A DNA stretch of 64,000 nt from Paraspadella gotoi (taxonomy: Eukaryota; Chaetognatha), in NCBI GenBank assembly GCA_051294375.1, contig CM119269.1:21127665-21191664 (forward strand), given 5' to 3'. The position numbers and the translations under genes were made by a program. A model generated the notes under the pieces. It ran no database searches and was not told the origin of the DNA. It saw only the letters and a list, made by a program, of their open reading frames with translations. Position 1 is the first letter of the stretch; the number at the start of each line of letters is the position of its first letter. Of this stretch, positions 33,734 to 45,109 are shown in pieces.

Positions 33734-35290
33734 ATGGCAACAACTAAAGAAGTTTTTTTGCCCTCGTCATCCTCGTCCACGTCGACGCCAAGACCGCCTT
33801 CCGGCCCCGTCGCCCGCCACCCTCCTCTCGACGGGGGTTGGGGTTGGGCCGTGGTCGTCGGGTGCTGTCTCTTTCACATCTGCATGGCGGGGATCCACAA
33901 GAGTTTCGGGGTTCTCCTCGTCGGATTCATCGAACGATTTCCTGACGCCTCCGTCGCCGCCATCTCAGGATTCGGCGCCGTCGCTTTTTCGCTCATCCAC
34001 ATAGCGGCGCCCATTGCGACTTTTCTAATCCGCCGCGGGGCCAACTGCAGAACTACGGTATTAAGCGCCGGTGCTTTGATGGCGTCTGGATGTTTCGCGA
34101 GCGCCTTTGTGACCAACGTAGCCGGGCTCTACTTTACTTTCGGCGCGTTCGTGGGCGTCGGTCTGGGCATGGGCTACACTTCTGGAATGGTCATGGTCGG
34201 AACGTATTTTGAAAAGCGCCGCGGCCTGGCAATGGGAATGGCGACAGCTGGTAGCGGCGTCGGTGGCCTCGTTCTTGCGCCAGTCTGGAGACGACTCTTC
34301 GATGAGTACGGCTACAGGTGGACGTTGCTGATGGTTGGCGCCGTGATGCTGCACGTATGCCTAGTTGGGTCTCTATACAGACCGATCGAAGACAATTACC
34401 CCGAGAAAAGATCTTCGCATGATGTGTCCAAGCATCGAAAATCAGTTTCAGTAGACGTTTCAAAATCAACCTCGGGAGCGGTCGAATGCCTCCGTCGTCT
34501 CGGCTTTGACGTCACTATTATAAAAGAAGCCAAGTTCACGCTCTACCTCTTGGCTTTCAATTTAACTGCACCGGCCATGATCGGCTCGTGGGCGATGACG
34601 CAGCCGCTCGCCATTTCTACCGGGATTTCGTCCAACGACGCCGCCCTTCTCGTCTCCGTCAACAGCGTATGCGACGTTTTGGGTAGAGTTGGAGCCGGCG
34701 TCTTCAGCGACGTTCACGCGGTCAAGGTAGTCGCCGCTTTATCTTATATGTATCACCTAATAAGTAAAAACTAATATTCCTAAAAGATTTATAGTAAAAA
34801 CCGGCGTTGTCTCGCTAAATTTGTTTGGTCAGCGTCATCGCCCTCTCATCCTGGCCGGTCTCGCTCTCCTTCACGGTCTCGCGGACATTGCGGTCATTGC
34901 AGTGTCTTCCTTTGTCGGATTCGCCGTTTACAGCGTCGTCTACGGTCTTCTTAACGGATCCGTCATCGCCTCCCGAGCAATCGTCTTGCAGGTGGGGGCG
35001 TCTGAGAATTAAGTCTTATCCCGACACCATTCTCTTACATCCTTTTCTCCCTGACCCATTTCCCCCAGGACATTATGGGCGGAGAGAATTTGGCCAACAC
35101 TTTCGGTCTTTTCAACTTTTTGACTGGATTCGGTCTTTTCGCCGTTCCGTTGATTTCGGCGGTGCTGGCCGACACTTTCGCCTCCTATCGGGCGCCGTTT
35201 GTTTTTAACGGCACCATCGTAATCATCGCCGCCGCATTCCTCGCTGGGACGGCGCTCATTCATCGATCACATATCGAGAACCATCGTTAA
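33734..35290 (+). CDS. SLC16 (monocarboxylate transporter) family protein
   Basis: Twelve-segment major facilitator of the plasma membrane; family members move monocarboxylates with protons, or aromatic amino acids and thyroid hormones. Exons 33734-34726, 34833-34991 and 35069-35290 give 457 residues, typical length. The family signature DGGWGW is at 33-38 at the start of the first segment. Lys56 matches the position of Lys38 of MCT1, and the Asp314/Arg318 pair four residues apart matches MCT1 Asp302/Arg306, which favours proton-coupled transport. The cytoplasmic loop after segment six (about 215-250) is short and Ser/Lys-rich. The N-terminus is a Ser/Thr/Pro tail. The first ATG after an AT-rich leader is used. 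Confidence 0.93.
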
Positions 35291-35591
35291 ATTTTTTTCC
35301 TAAAATTTATTCAACTACAATGAATCCTTTGAACGACTAAGAACCAGACTAATGGTTAATTATTGACTATCAAAATGCTCAAAGGATTAAGATTTCACTC
35401 TCCGTTGTAATTATTTGAAATCCTTAATTATTCGGTATTAATAATTCTACCTCTCATTAAAGTGATAAAAATTAATAAAAACCGAATTTATAATAAAAAT
35501 AAAAATTTTAAAAATGAATAAGAGGAAGTAATCTTAAAAAAGACGTTAAGGCTAACTAAAACTATCCTTCAATCATAATATACGTTTTGAA

Positions 35592-35712
35592 GAGACAGAA
35601 ATGATTGTTAAGTGTTAGTGACAGAACCGTTCAATATAAGCAATCCCTGAGCTTCGGATCAGGCTGTAACACCGTGTTACAGGCGGGTTAAGCGCCCCGT
35701 CCCTCTTAGACT
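35592..35712 (-). mobile_element. SINE S2, 3' fragment in reverse orientation
   Basis: Reverse complement of the S2 tail: CCCTGAGCTTCGGATCAGGC, then the TAACACGGTGTTA palindrome and GCGCCCCGTCCCTCTTA. The 5' half is missing. Confidence 0.8.
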
Positions 35713-36139
35713 GGAGAAAAAAAACTACTTTTTTACTTTTTAAAAAATGTTTTGACGAGCAACAGTTACAGCTAAAATTGATAAATTATAGTTAATTAGA
35801 CTCGCATAAGGTCAGAAGATGCCTTGTACATCATTTTAATTCCATAGGTACAGTTTCCCTCTTGATTCAAAATCTGACATACACCACCGAACTAGGGAAA
35901 AAAGGCAAACAAATATATTTTTGTGAAAAAATAATTATTTAGCTTCACTATATGCAACTGAAAAACTAAAGAAAAAAATTTAAAACTTACCCCCAAAAAA
36001 ACTTTGGGGTCAAATATTAACATTCACATCGACAGTTTTAATTGTATTCCCATAGATGATATGAATTTATTTTACCAAATTTATATTAATTTGGTCCAAA
36101 ATTCTGGTCACAAAAAAACACGATCTCATTTAAAAATAT

Positions 36140-36306
36140 GAACGCTTAGATTCAAAGTCAACTTGTTAAGTGGCAAGAATTCGGCTTTATCTAAAGATAA
36201 AATGAAACAAAGATTAACAATCTTTTACAGTTCTAATAGAACTGTAATCTTTGTTTCATTTTATCTTGAGATAAAGCCGAATTCTTGCCACTTAACATGT
36301 TGACTT
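36140..36306. repeat. Hairpin with arms of about 75 bp
   Basis: AAGTCAACTTGTTAAGTGGC through AAACAAAGATT is repeated in reverse complement after a short loop near TTCTAATAGAA, with few mismatches. It ends about 150 bases before the first exon of the SLC35G-like gene. Confidence 0.9.
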
Positions 36307-36454
36307 TGAATAATATTCTTCGCTTCACGCGAGAGATAAATAAATCCCTAACAACAAAGAAATTCGACTCAGAAAATAAATTCATGTTGCGGGATCTCTC
36401 CATGTTGACCCCGACAGTCCTACTTTTCGCCTCGTCGTTTTTTCAACTTTTTAA

Positions 36455-39400
36455 ATGGGATACCCAATACTCTTTAGACTTACTTCCTTGTCTTTGATAG
36501 TACTTACGGTAATATGTTGGGCCTATCAGGTTAGTAAACAATTGAAAAAAATACCTACCCATTGTAAATTAAAGAATACAAATAAAAGAATTCAAAACAA
36601 CAACGGTAATTTTTTTATATCAACAGAGCATGCTGGTCAAATTGACCAAAGTATTCGACGCTGCGTGGATCCTATGGTGCGTAGTGACAGTGTCATTCGT
36701 CGTCTTCCTAACTTTGTTACTCATTGGAGGCCGCAGCCCTCTCGGACCCAGTCATCTTTCAAAAAAGGTCCAACTTGAATTATGATCAATATAAATAGTT
36801 AAATACGCTTGATTTGAGCCAACAGTGAGATGCCCCCTCCCAATGGCCATCACAGGCAACTCGGCTGATGCCATACGGTAAAGATATCCTTTCGCAAAAA
36901 AAGATCGTGAAAGTTGATGTGGTTGTCATCGCCAAAATATATTGATAATAGAAGAAAGGAAAGAAAACAAGTTTGAGCAAACAAAGATGTGGAGCCGGAG
37001 CTAGAATTTTTATCTGGCCGGAGCCGAAAAAAAAATTTTGACCGGAGCTAGAGCTGGAACCGGAGCCGAAATAAAAATGCTAGTCTCCAGCTCCATAAAA
37101 ATAAAATAAGATTGTAATTATTAAATTTAAAAAAATATTAAAAAATAAATAAAATAATGATTTTTTTAATTGATATAATATCATAAATAAGATTAAGTAA
37201 ATAATAACAACGCAGAGAATGGATTGTCGAGTAGCTTGTCATTCTTGGCTTCTCCGCCTTTTCTTCTGATTGACCAATTGTAAGAAGCCCCCTCCTCGTC
37301 GACCTCAAAGAATCCACTTAGCGTCCACAAACGTTTATTATTTTGGAGAAGAGTCCCGTTTCAGAGCAGAATCCGGAATGACCGGGAAAGAGAGAAAGAG
37401 ACGAACGTCGATATCTCATATATAAAAGAGCATCTGAGTTGTAGATGGTAGTCCGGACTTTAAACAATATACTGTAAAAGTTACCATACTAGTTTTTTTT
37501 CCTTCATGGTACATTATATGCTTGAAAGGAATAACCACAGGTCGGACTAAGTGATAGACAAAAAGCCTTGGCTCAGATCAGGGTAAGGGAAGGTACTGGC
37601 CAGGAATAATGGGATTATAATTTATCCTTCCCACTCACCCTGAATAAACCCCAATAAAAACCCTAACCCTAATTAATTTGTCTTACCTACGATCTTATGT
37701 TATTTCCAGCAAGCCACTTTTTTTGCTCTTACCTTTTTTGCTGGAACCTTAACCCTAGTATTTTCAGATTCAGATCCATCCATCCAATCACGAGTAAATT
37801 GGAGTTTTTTGCTAACGGGGGACGGACTGGCGGATGAACAGACAGACGGACGGACGGACTTCGTTTTTTTGCTTAATTTATTATAATTCGAGGTTCTGAT
37901 ATGATAATAATTATTTACCGACAAGATTTTGGGGTGGGACCGACGGACCGACTGATAAGCAGATCCGACTAAAAAACAGAAGCCTTGCAACGAAAATTTG
38001 AAATTTGTGCTTAATGAAAGCTAAAGCAAGCGGTTCCTAAAGAAATCTCTGTTAGTCACGAATGCATTCGTGACTCTATATAATAATATTTGTCTGTCGG
38101 TCCGTCTCTCAATAAAATAAGAAGTATATATTTTTATAAAAAAGTAGTTATCATGGAAATCATATCCAATGAATAAGCAATAAGGAGGAAAATTTCAAAA
38201 GACCTGAAAAAGTTATGTCATTCAAGGAATTTTCTGAATCTCGTAAGTCGTAACCAGTAATGAATTGATACGTTAAGATAACAATAATGAACTTGATATG
38301 CAGAGGAACGTTCTAATAGGACCTCCGACCTGGGTCATATTTTACTGTAGCTGACCGAGTTTCCCCAGCATTTTTGATAATTCTTCTCTCAAATTTGTCG
38401 TTGATACAGTTTTATAGGTTGCCTGAGTTTGATCATCTTTATAGTCGGTACGAAGAAATGACTGTAAAATTTTTAATCGTTCAAATATTTAATTAGATGC
38501 GATGGGTTTTGGTGGTGGAGCCTTGCTTTGAAGTCCTCGGTTACGGATGCGTTTTTTATGCGATGCAAAATGTTCCTTTAGGTTAGTTATCAATCGATAA
38601 TTATCGTCCCCAGATTATATTGATTATTGAGATCTCGCTTTACAGGAGATGCAGTGACGATCTGGGACATGGACGTCATCTGGACGGCGATATTGTTCTC
38701 GATCATTCAGCGTAGATGTCTCAGCCCGATTCACATTGGATGCATTGTCGTCGCAGCCGTCGGTATCGTCTTAGTCTGTCAGCCAGAGTTCATATTCCAG
38801 GGAACTCACAGCGCGGTTTACGACGGTACGTCGTGTGTTAAAGAGCATATTTTTTTTATTATTTAAAGCCTAATAAGTTTGTTGAAATTTTGGCGCCAGG
38901 ATTTCCCAACTTAAGCCTCGGTTATGGAACGGCTTTCGCATGTTCGATCTGCTTCACTTTCATGTTTGTTTTCGTAGCTTTACTTCAGGATGCCGGTGTT
39001 CACTGGTAAACTCACTCATACTCATTCTTTTTTCATCGAATGTATTCGTCGCGTACGACAAATATGAAAACCATTTTTAAGATTTTTTCTCGCGTAAGAG
39101 AATTTAAATTCTTTACCGGTTTTTTGACGAAATAAGGACCGTAATAGAGTTCAACTTCGTTCCACTGGGATTCGTGATCTTGCCATTTTTCACTTGGATG
39201 GTTAATGATTGGACGCCTCCGCAAAACGTGACGTCGCAAAACTGGATCGCGGCTCTCGTCATCGCCTTATTGGATATCTTGGCCAGACTGTGCACCACGT
39301 TCGCATTACAGGTAAATAATATTGGGTTATATAAAAATGAAAAAAATAAAAGTCTAATTCACCGAAGTAACTCAGGTCGAGGCCCCTCCTCTCGTGGCGC

Positions 39401-40371
39401 TAACCGCATCGCTGGAGATTCCCTTTTCTTATCTCTTCGCTTATATTTTTGCCGGAGAAAGCCCAAATTATCTCACCGCCATTGGCGCCACGCTCATCTT
39501 TCTCTGCGTTTTGACTATGGGGGGCAAGGTAACTCAAAGTCTATATAATCTATATATATATATATATAGTCTATATAATCATCAGATATACCAACAAGAA
39601 TGGAAATTCCAATATGTGTTGCGCCGCAGTAGCTTTCTCATCTCTTCCGTGTATCTTCGACACGCGCTGCATTGGAATCTCGTATTTTATTCTTTATACG
39701 GGTTACTTTCACTTTCGCCGACCGGGGATAGGGAGGGGTTAGGGTTAAGGGTGATTTTGGGGTGGTTACTGATTAGGGTTAGGAGGGTTTAGGGTTAGGG
39801 TAATTAGGTAATATTTTTTTAAAAAAATAAGTATTGTTAAATAGTTCGAAAATTTAGGCCTTTATACAATAATATATATATAATATACTATATATACTTT
39901 ATACTAATTATATTTATAGTTTTCTTTAAAAACAAAAGGTAAGACTCGCAGTTGCTGAGTTTTGAGGTTCTATTCCTATTTTAACAAAAGAGCATCCAAC
40001 TAACGTAAGACAGATATTTTAAGTCAATAATATTTATGAAAAAACTTATTGGTGCAAATTAGTTAAAATGTAACCATCCCCTTGTAAGCAATAATTTTTA
40101 GCCGGACTGTATAGTCCCGATTAAACAAACCATACTTAACGATTAAGTTTATTAATAGACAGACATTGAACATCAACTCATGCATGAGCGAATGACTGAA
40201 AACGAAAATTTAAATCCGCAGGATTTTTGGGATGAGAGGAATCGATCGAAAGGGTTGGAGACGGATCCGCTGCTGCCTTCCGAGAACTCCAACGTTGAGT
40301 CTACGCAAAGGCGGCGTTCCTTTGCAGGAAGAAGGGTCATCTCCCCGGACAATTCAATCGATGTTGCTTGA
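36455..40371 (+). CDS. Drug/metabolite transporter, SLC35G-like (EamA)
   Basis: Ten-segment transporter of the DMT superfamily. Eight exons, 36455-36529, 36627-36767, 38497-38581, 38646-38825, 38900-39005, 39137-39311, 39376-39528 and 40159-40371, join in phase into 375 residues. Segment 1 ends in MLVKL, followed by loop GRSPLGP (60-66) typical of the SLC35G group. Then YAMQNVPLGDAVTIW and a matching EamA half end with GIVLVCQP. The second half carries LDILARLCTTFALQVEAPP and ends GATLIFLCVL. The last exon is a hydrophilic cytoplasmic tail with a TDPLLPSE acidic-dileucine-like motif, which may direct sorting. Substrate is unknown for this subgroup. The start ATG follows an in-frame TAA directly. 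Confidence 0.88.
37740..37990. repeat. R2-family repeat terminus
   Basis: Contains CATCCATCCAATCACGAGTA, a GGACGGACGGAC run, then CGACAAGATTTTGGGGTGGG and the GACCGACGGACCGAC motif, as in the copies at 8900-9165 and 62640-62825. It lies in an intron of the SLC35G-like gene. CCCTAACCCTAA occurs just upstream at 37660-37671. Confidence 0.7.
39720..39805. repeat. Interstitial telomere-like TTAGGG-type repeats
   Basis: Degenerate GGGTTAGGGTTAAGGG and GGGTTTAGGGTTAGGG units. A related short tract sits at 40380-40440, just after the SLC35G-like stop codon. Confidence 0.75.
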
Positions 40372-40379
40372 CATTAATT

Positions 40380-40440
40380 GGTGGTTTAGGGTTAGGGGTG
40401 GTTAGGGTTAAGAGGATTTAGGGTTAGGGTAATTAGTAAG
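40380..40440. repeat. Second interstitial telomere-like tract
   Basis: GGTTTAGGGTTAGGGGTGG and GGATTTAGGGTTAGGGTAA; the end matches the tract at 39785-39808 closely, suggesting a shared origin. Confidence 0.75.
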
Positions 40441-41858
40441 GCGGGCCAAAATTGATCACTTTTTATCATTAGGAGTTCTGGAATGTAAAATTCATTTGTC
40501 CATTATATATTTAATCAATATTTACTATCATTTTTTTAACTAGTGAAGCACAGTATAACATTTAAGCATTTAAATATTTGTCAATGCATAGGCGATAAAA
40601 AAATTTTAAGAACGGATTCAGATAAAACTATAAAAAGTCATTTAAAAAAAATTTATGATTTATAACAATATGATAATTTTTAATTTGGAGAAAAACAATT
40701 ATTATTTGTTTTTGTCAACGAATTTTATTTGATATTAAGACATGTTTCGACTCCTGAGTTTAGAATTTTCATCAGTTTTAAATACTTCTATGTTATTAAC
40801 TTTACATAAAAGCTTATATTTTTTTAAATTTCATTATCTCAGTTTTTACCTTGTTCCACCTTAATAATTAAATAATATTTTTTTTTAAATAAAAATTACA
40901 TTTGGATAATTCTCCTATAGATTGAATAATTTCAAAAATGAATTAATGTGTATAAATTTTATCAAAATCGGTTAAGTGGTTTAAAAGCTATGATTTTTCA
41001 AACTTAAATATTCAAAATCAAAAAGGGAAAATCGTCATTCATCATATTTTTTAATAACTTTGAAATTATTATTTAAGGATTTGTGACAATCCAATTATCC
41101 AGCTATCCTTCCGGATATCCCATATAATTTTCTTATATTTTTAATATATTATAATGAACATAAAAAAGATTAATCTTAAATGAATCAAATTTTTTGACGC
41201 TTAGCTTTGCTGTGGAGTACTTTATTTAAAAAAAATTATGCTAAACTCTTCATATTTTGATATATTTTAATTTACTTTTAAATTAAAAAAAAATCCAAAC
41301 ATACAGGGTGATTTTCAAAGGCTGATATAAAGAGGCGCGTTTTCTTTTTTTGAACATAACTGTACTTTTGAAACGGTTCATGGAGTTAACAAGAGTTAAC
41401 CAGACAGAGAGACTTCATTGAAATCTTGCTACTTCAATGTGCATATTAATAAAAATCTCGAAAGAAGCAAAATATTCAAACGTTGTTCGTAAAATGTCAA
41501 GTTTTAACTGCCGCATGGATCGCTTTCAGTCCTCTCTATTCCCTAAGATTACGAGAAAAAAACAAAACGACAATACCTTTATTTTGAAGTTGGTTATCAA
41601 TTTTTCCCTATGCGGTTACGGAAATCTTTGTTTTTGCCACGACTTTCAATTCGTCCGATATCTATTGATTTTCTGCACTATTTTAGCCATCAACAGCTCA
41701 ATAAGTTTTTGTGTAATGAAAAATAGGCCTCTAATTAATGTTTAAACGAATACTGCAATTAGCTTCTTGATATCAACACATTAACAATTCAACGTTATGT
41801 ACATATGTAGTACTTTTACTTTCATTCGCATAAGTGGAAAAATGTTTATTTTCGCGTG
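40441..41858. other. Spacer between convergent genes; no gene supported
   Basis: Very AT-rich, with one partial ACATGTTTCGACTC motif near 40741. An open frame at 41437-41745 has no homology I recognise and no splice context. Confidence 0.4.
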
Positions 41859-43569
41859 CTACGTGAAAGCAATAATAGCGACGGCGACTGTTAGAAGTAC
41901 GGAAGACCGAGTCCTAGTTTTCGATGAGCGTGATCTCCCTTTGGGAGCGACCTCGTTTTCCAGCGAACTCGGTTTCGTCGTCTTTGTTTTCGGTGTCGTT
42001 TCTTTAATCGTCGTCTCTGTGGCCATCGTCGTCATTCTCGACGTCTTTGCATCGTCGACGTCGGTGGAATTTAAAGTGACAGAAGTCCCATTCGCGATAG
42101 TAATTGCTAGGTATTACAAATAAATTCAAATGAATTTGAGAAAATTATTTACGATTGTCATCCCGTACGTACTTGTTAACGTGCTCTTGGTTGAGCTTGA
42201 GGTTGAGATCGCGGTCACGTTGACCAGAAAAACGATCTGCCGTTTTTCTCCATCTTCATTTTGTACGACGTCGCAGGCGTAGATCCCCGCGTGTCGTCGC
42301 TCGACCGGGACGATTTTGAAAGTCACCGAGGGCCGAGTCCCAGTTGTTCGACCCACGATTAGCCCCTGTTGGACAATAGGCATTAGGCAACGGAGGGTTA
42401 AAAACTAGTAAAGCCAAAATTTTAAAAGACGATTTCCCAACGTTCATTTATCTTGATACCGAGTATTTTGGAGAAAAATTCTTGATGTCTGTCCCGAGAG
42501 CGATGATCTTCCAAGTTTGGCTCTTAACGTGGAATTCTTGAAGGCGTGGTTCTTCTCCTTCGCATTCCATTCGAAGGGTCTCGCCCTCGGCGGCAACCAG
42601 GTCTTTGACTGTAATACAAAAAAAAAAGTTTTTTGTTGAACAGCGGTTAAATATGAGTAGCCATCGATCGAGATTATTGATCCTCACTAGAGTAGGTCGA
42701 GTTACTAAAAACATCAACGGGTTCTGTAGTTGTAGACGCGGCGCTGCTGGAAATCACAGTAGAGGTGGCGTTGATTTCAACTGTGGCTGAGGAGCTGTAC
42801 TCGACACGAACGTTGAAAATTTGCTTCACAAGGAGACCGTCCGAGTCGCATGAGTATCTGCCGGTGTGAGACGGAGTGACCGGCTCAATTTTGTAAGAGA
42901 ACGTCCTATTGTCAGCTGAGACTTTCACCATAAGGTCCTAATAATATAAAGGAAAAGTCCCACAATAATTACAAAATGAAACTATATATTTTATAAATAA
43001 CATGTATTTTCTTCCTTTTTCTGATTTACATAAATAAATAGTATATGCCTAATTGACCAATAAAATATATAATCAATTAGTGCGATGCGATAATCGTTTC
43101 TTTTTTGTTGTTTTTAGTTTTAGAGAAAGCAAAGTATTTTTAAAATTATTACAACGATTTTTATTTTAATTAAGACTTCAAGACTTCAAGCCTTCATCAG
43201 CATTTGACATTCAGTAAAAAAAGTTGGAAAACTTTTACCCCGTCTCTCTCTTTCTCTCTCTCTCATACTCTTCTTTTACACAAACTTTTTACTGAATGTC
43301 AAAGGCTGATGAAGGCTTGAAGTCAACAAGCCGAAACATGTCCATCTCTTAATTAAAATAAAAATCGTTGTAATAATTTGAAAAATACTTTGCTTTCTCT
43401 ATAATCAATTAGAAAAACCAAGAAATTACCGCGAAAAGCTGGGAGTAAGATACGATGTTAATGCCCCTAGCGACGATTTCATTTTCTTTCTTGAAGACAG
43501 GAATAAACAATGGGGAATTGCGGCAGTCGAAAATGAGTGGCGAACCCGGAAGAGCCAAAATATCAGTCA
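41859..43569 (-). CDS. Two Ig domains, Ser/Thr stalk and GPI-like tail: probable 3' half of the Notch-ligand gene
   Basis: Minus-strand exons 43569-43430, 42937-42688, 42608-42460, 42365-42173 and 42106-41859 join in phase (0, 1, 0, 1) and stop at TAG. The first two exons make an Ig domain, with Cys in LIFDC and the GRYSC hallmark. Exons three and four make a second, with RMEC and AGIYAC. Both are followed by Ser/Thr-rich stretches, and the last exon ends in a polar, basic segment then LLTVAVAIIAFT, a short terminal hydrophobic run like a GPI-attachment signal. The first exon starts in phase 1, with no signal peptide or start exon visible upstream, and matches the phase of the last DSL/EGF exon (ending at 45110). 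I infer a single gene. Confidence 0.75.
43122..43401. repeat. Large foldback element with GCCGAAACATGTCC core
   Basis: About 280 bases: arms beginning AGAGAAAGCAAAGTATTTTT fold onto the complementary end, including CGATTTTTATTTTAATTAAG and CTTCATCAGC segments. The core holds CT microsatellite. It lies in the intron between the first two Ig exons. Confidence 0.9.
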
Positions 43570-43879
43570 CTAGAGCCATCGGATAAGAAAGATTGTATTT
43601 ATTTACTGATTTTTTAGAAATTATCATTTCTTTTTTCGTTGTATATATACGAAATCGTTTTGTTTATCACAACTAAGTTAAGCTTTGGTTTTGAGACTTC
43701 AGTAACAACGGAGCAACCTTGATAAAATTTGATAGAATTTGGTTCGCACTACTTTTAAAGCTCCAGATTTTTTCTTCGGGAGAAACCGGCAAGTTACTGT
43801 GATTCAATTTTCTGGATGCGGATTCCGCATTGAGGAATTTATGAAAAGTTAAAGAAAGATGGTGCTAATCAGATTATAT

Positions 43880-44145
43880 TATGAAATTGGTACAACCAAT
43901 ATAAAAATTATCCATTCATTTAACAAATAAGCTATCTTGCCCCTGACTTTGGACAGGCTTTGGTGGTTTAAGGCCTCCATCACTCTTTCAAGATAATGAC
44001 ATAGCAGGTCCCTGCAAGCTTTCAATCAAGACTCTGTCACAGTCTTGTTTATTCACTCCCAGAGTACCTGGCTTCCCTATCAATGAATTGGAAAATATTT
44101 CAAAGAATGTTTCAATTGTATGAAAAGACCACTCCCTTAATTATA
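43880..44145 (-). repeat. R1 repeat, reverse copy
   Basis: Highly similar in reverse orientation to the triplicated unit at 61225-62186: starts at ATGAAATTGGTACAACCAAT and ends at AAAGACCACTCCCTTAA. It lies between the EGF and Ig portions of the minus-strand gene. Confidence 0.9.
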
Positions 44146-44811
44146 TTATATATAATATTATATCATTTAAAAGCATGTTCATAAAAAGTGGGTGCTAGAC
44201 TGCTAGTGCTACAACGATTTCTTTGGTTGGTTGGTCCGTCACTCTCCTGGTAACTACACAAATATAAACTATACGCACTTTAAAAGTTGTTTGCTTATTT
44301 ATTATTCGAATTATGCCGGATTAACCATCTGATCACGTCACCATATTTTTAAGTGGTCATGTCAGTGTAGAAGCATGAAACATACTACATATTTGATAGC
44401 ATTTTCAGGTGACCACGTGACTGCACAAGTTCGAACCATAAGAATATTACGCATGTCATGCTTTTTACCAAGTCACTACCCAAGTTATAAGTAGAAAAAC
44501 AGACAGACCGACCAAAAAGTTACTGATAGAGTTGCTCCAAAACTACAAATAAAAATCTTTGAACCAAAGCATTGAAATTCATTTTCAATTTTTTTAAATA
44601 AATTAGACTACAATAATAAAAAAAACTGTATAATGTAAACTTTCCAGCTCTTTCTGGACTAAATTCGCGCCTTTCTTACGCGAGAACCTTTGATTGTAGT
44701 TTAAATTAAAACAAACTACATTTTCAGAAAGAATCTGCTTGATCTTAGCTTTCGTTAGATACTAATAATGGCAAAAGTGACGGCAAAATGTCGTAATTTT
44801 TGTCCCACCAA

Positions 44812-44855
44812 TGGCCGCTGATGAACGGTTGGTGGATTTTAGTCCACCATACACC
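44812..44855 (-). mobile_element. SINE S2, 5' end only, reverse
   Basis: Carries CCAATGGCCGCTGATGAACG and the palindrome TGGTGGATTTTAGTCCACCA, the S2 5' end, with nothing of the rest. Confidence 0.7.
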
Positions 44856-45109
44856 ATTATTTTATCGCTAAACATATCAATGCTACAGCACAAGGCTCAA
44901 TAGAGCTGCGCGCAGTTGCAAAAGAGCCATCAGCGAGAGTGATCAAGGCTAATTATGATTGTAATGAATGAAATCGGTTCTTGAAACATTATTTTATATT
45001 GATACCAATTTCTGTGAAAAAATAATCAGTTTTACTACTTCAAAATCAAATGAATTATCGAAAATAGTCCAGAAAGAGCGCGAAAACCAGATAAAATCAA
45101 ACAACGAAC

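Noticed and set aside
33874-34469. Minus-strand open frames opposite the SLC16 first exon
   Set aside because: Antisense shadows of a GC-rich coding exon with no recognisable domain.
41437-41745. 102-codon plus-strand open frame
   Set aside because: No recognisable domain and no supporting splice or promoter signal in an AT-rich spacer.
41797-42123. Plus-strand hydrophobic open frame
   Set aside because: It is antisense to the last exon of the Ig-domain gene, which has phase-matched splice sites and a sensible stop.
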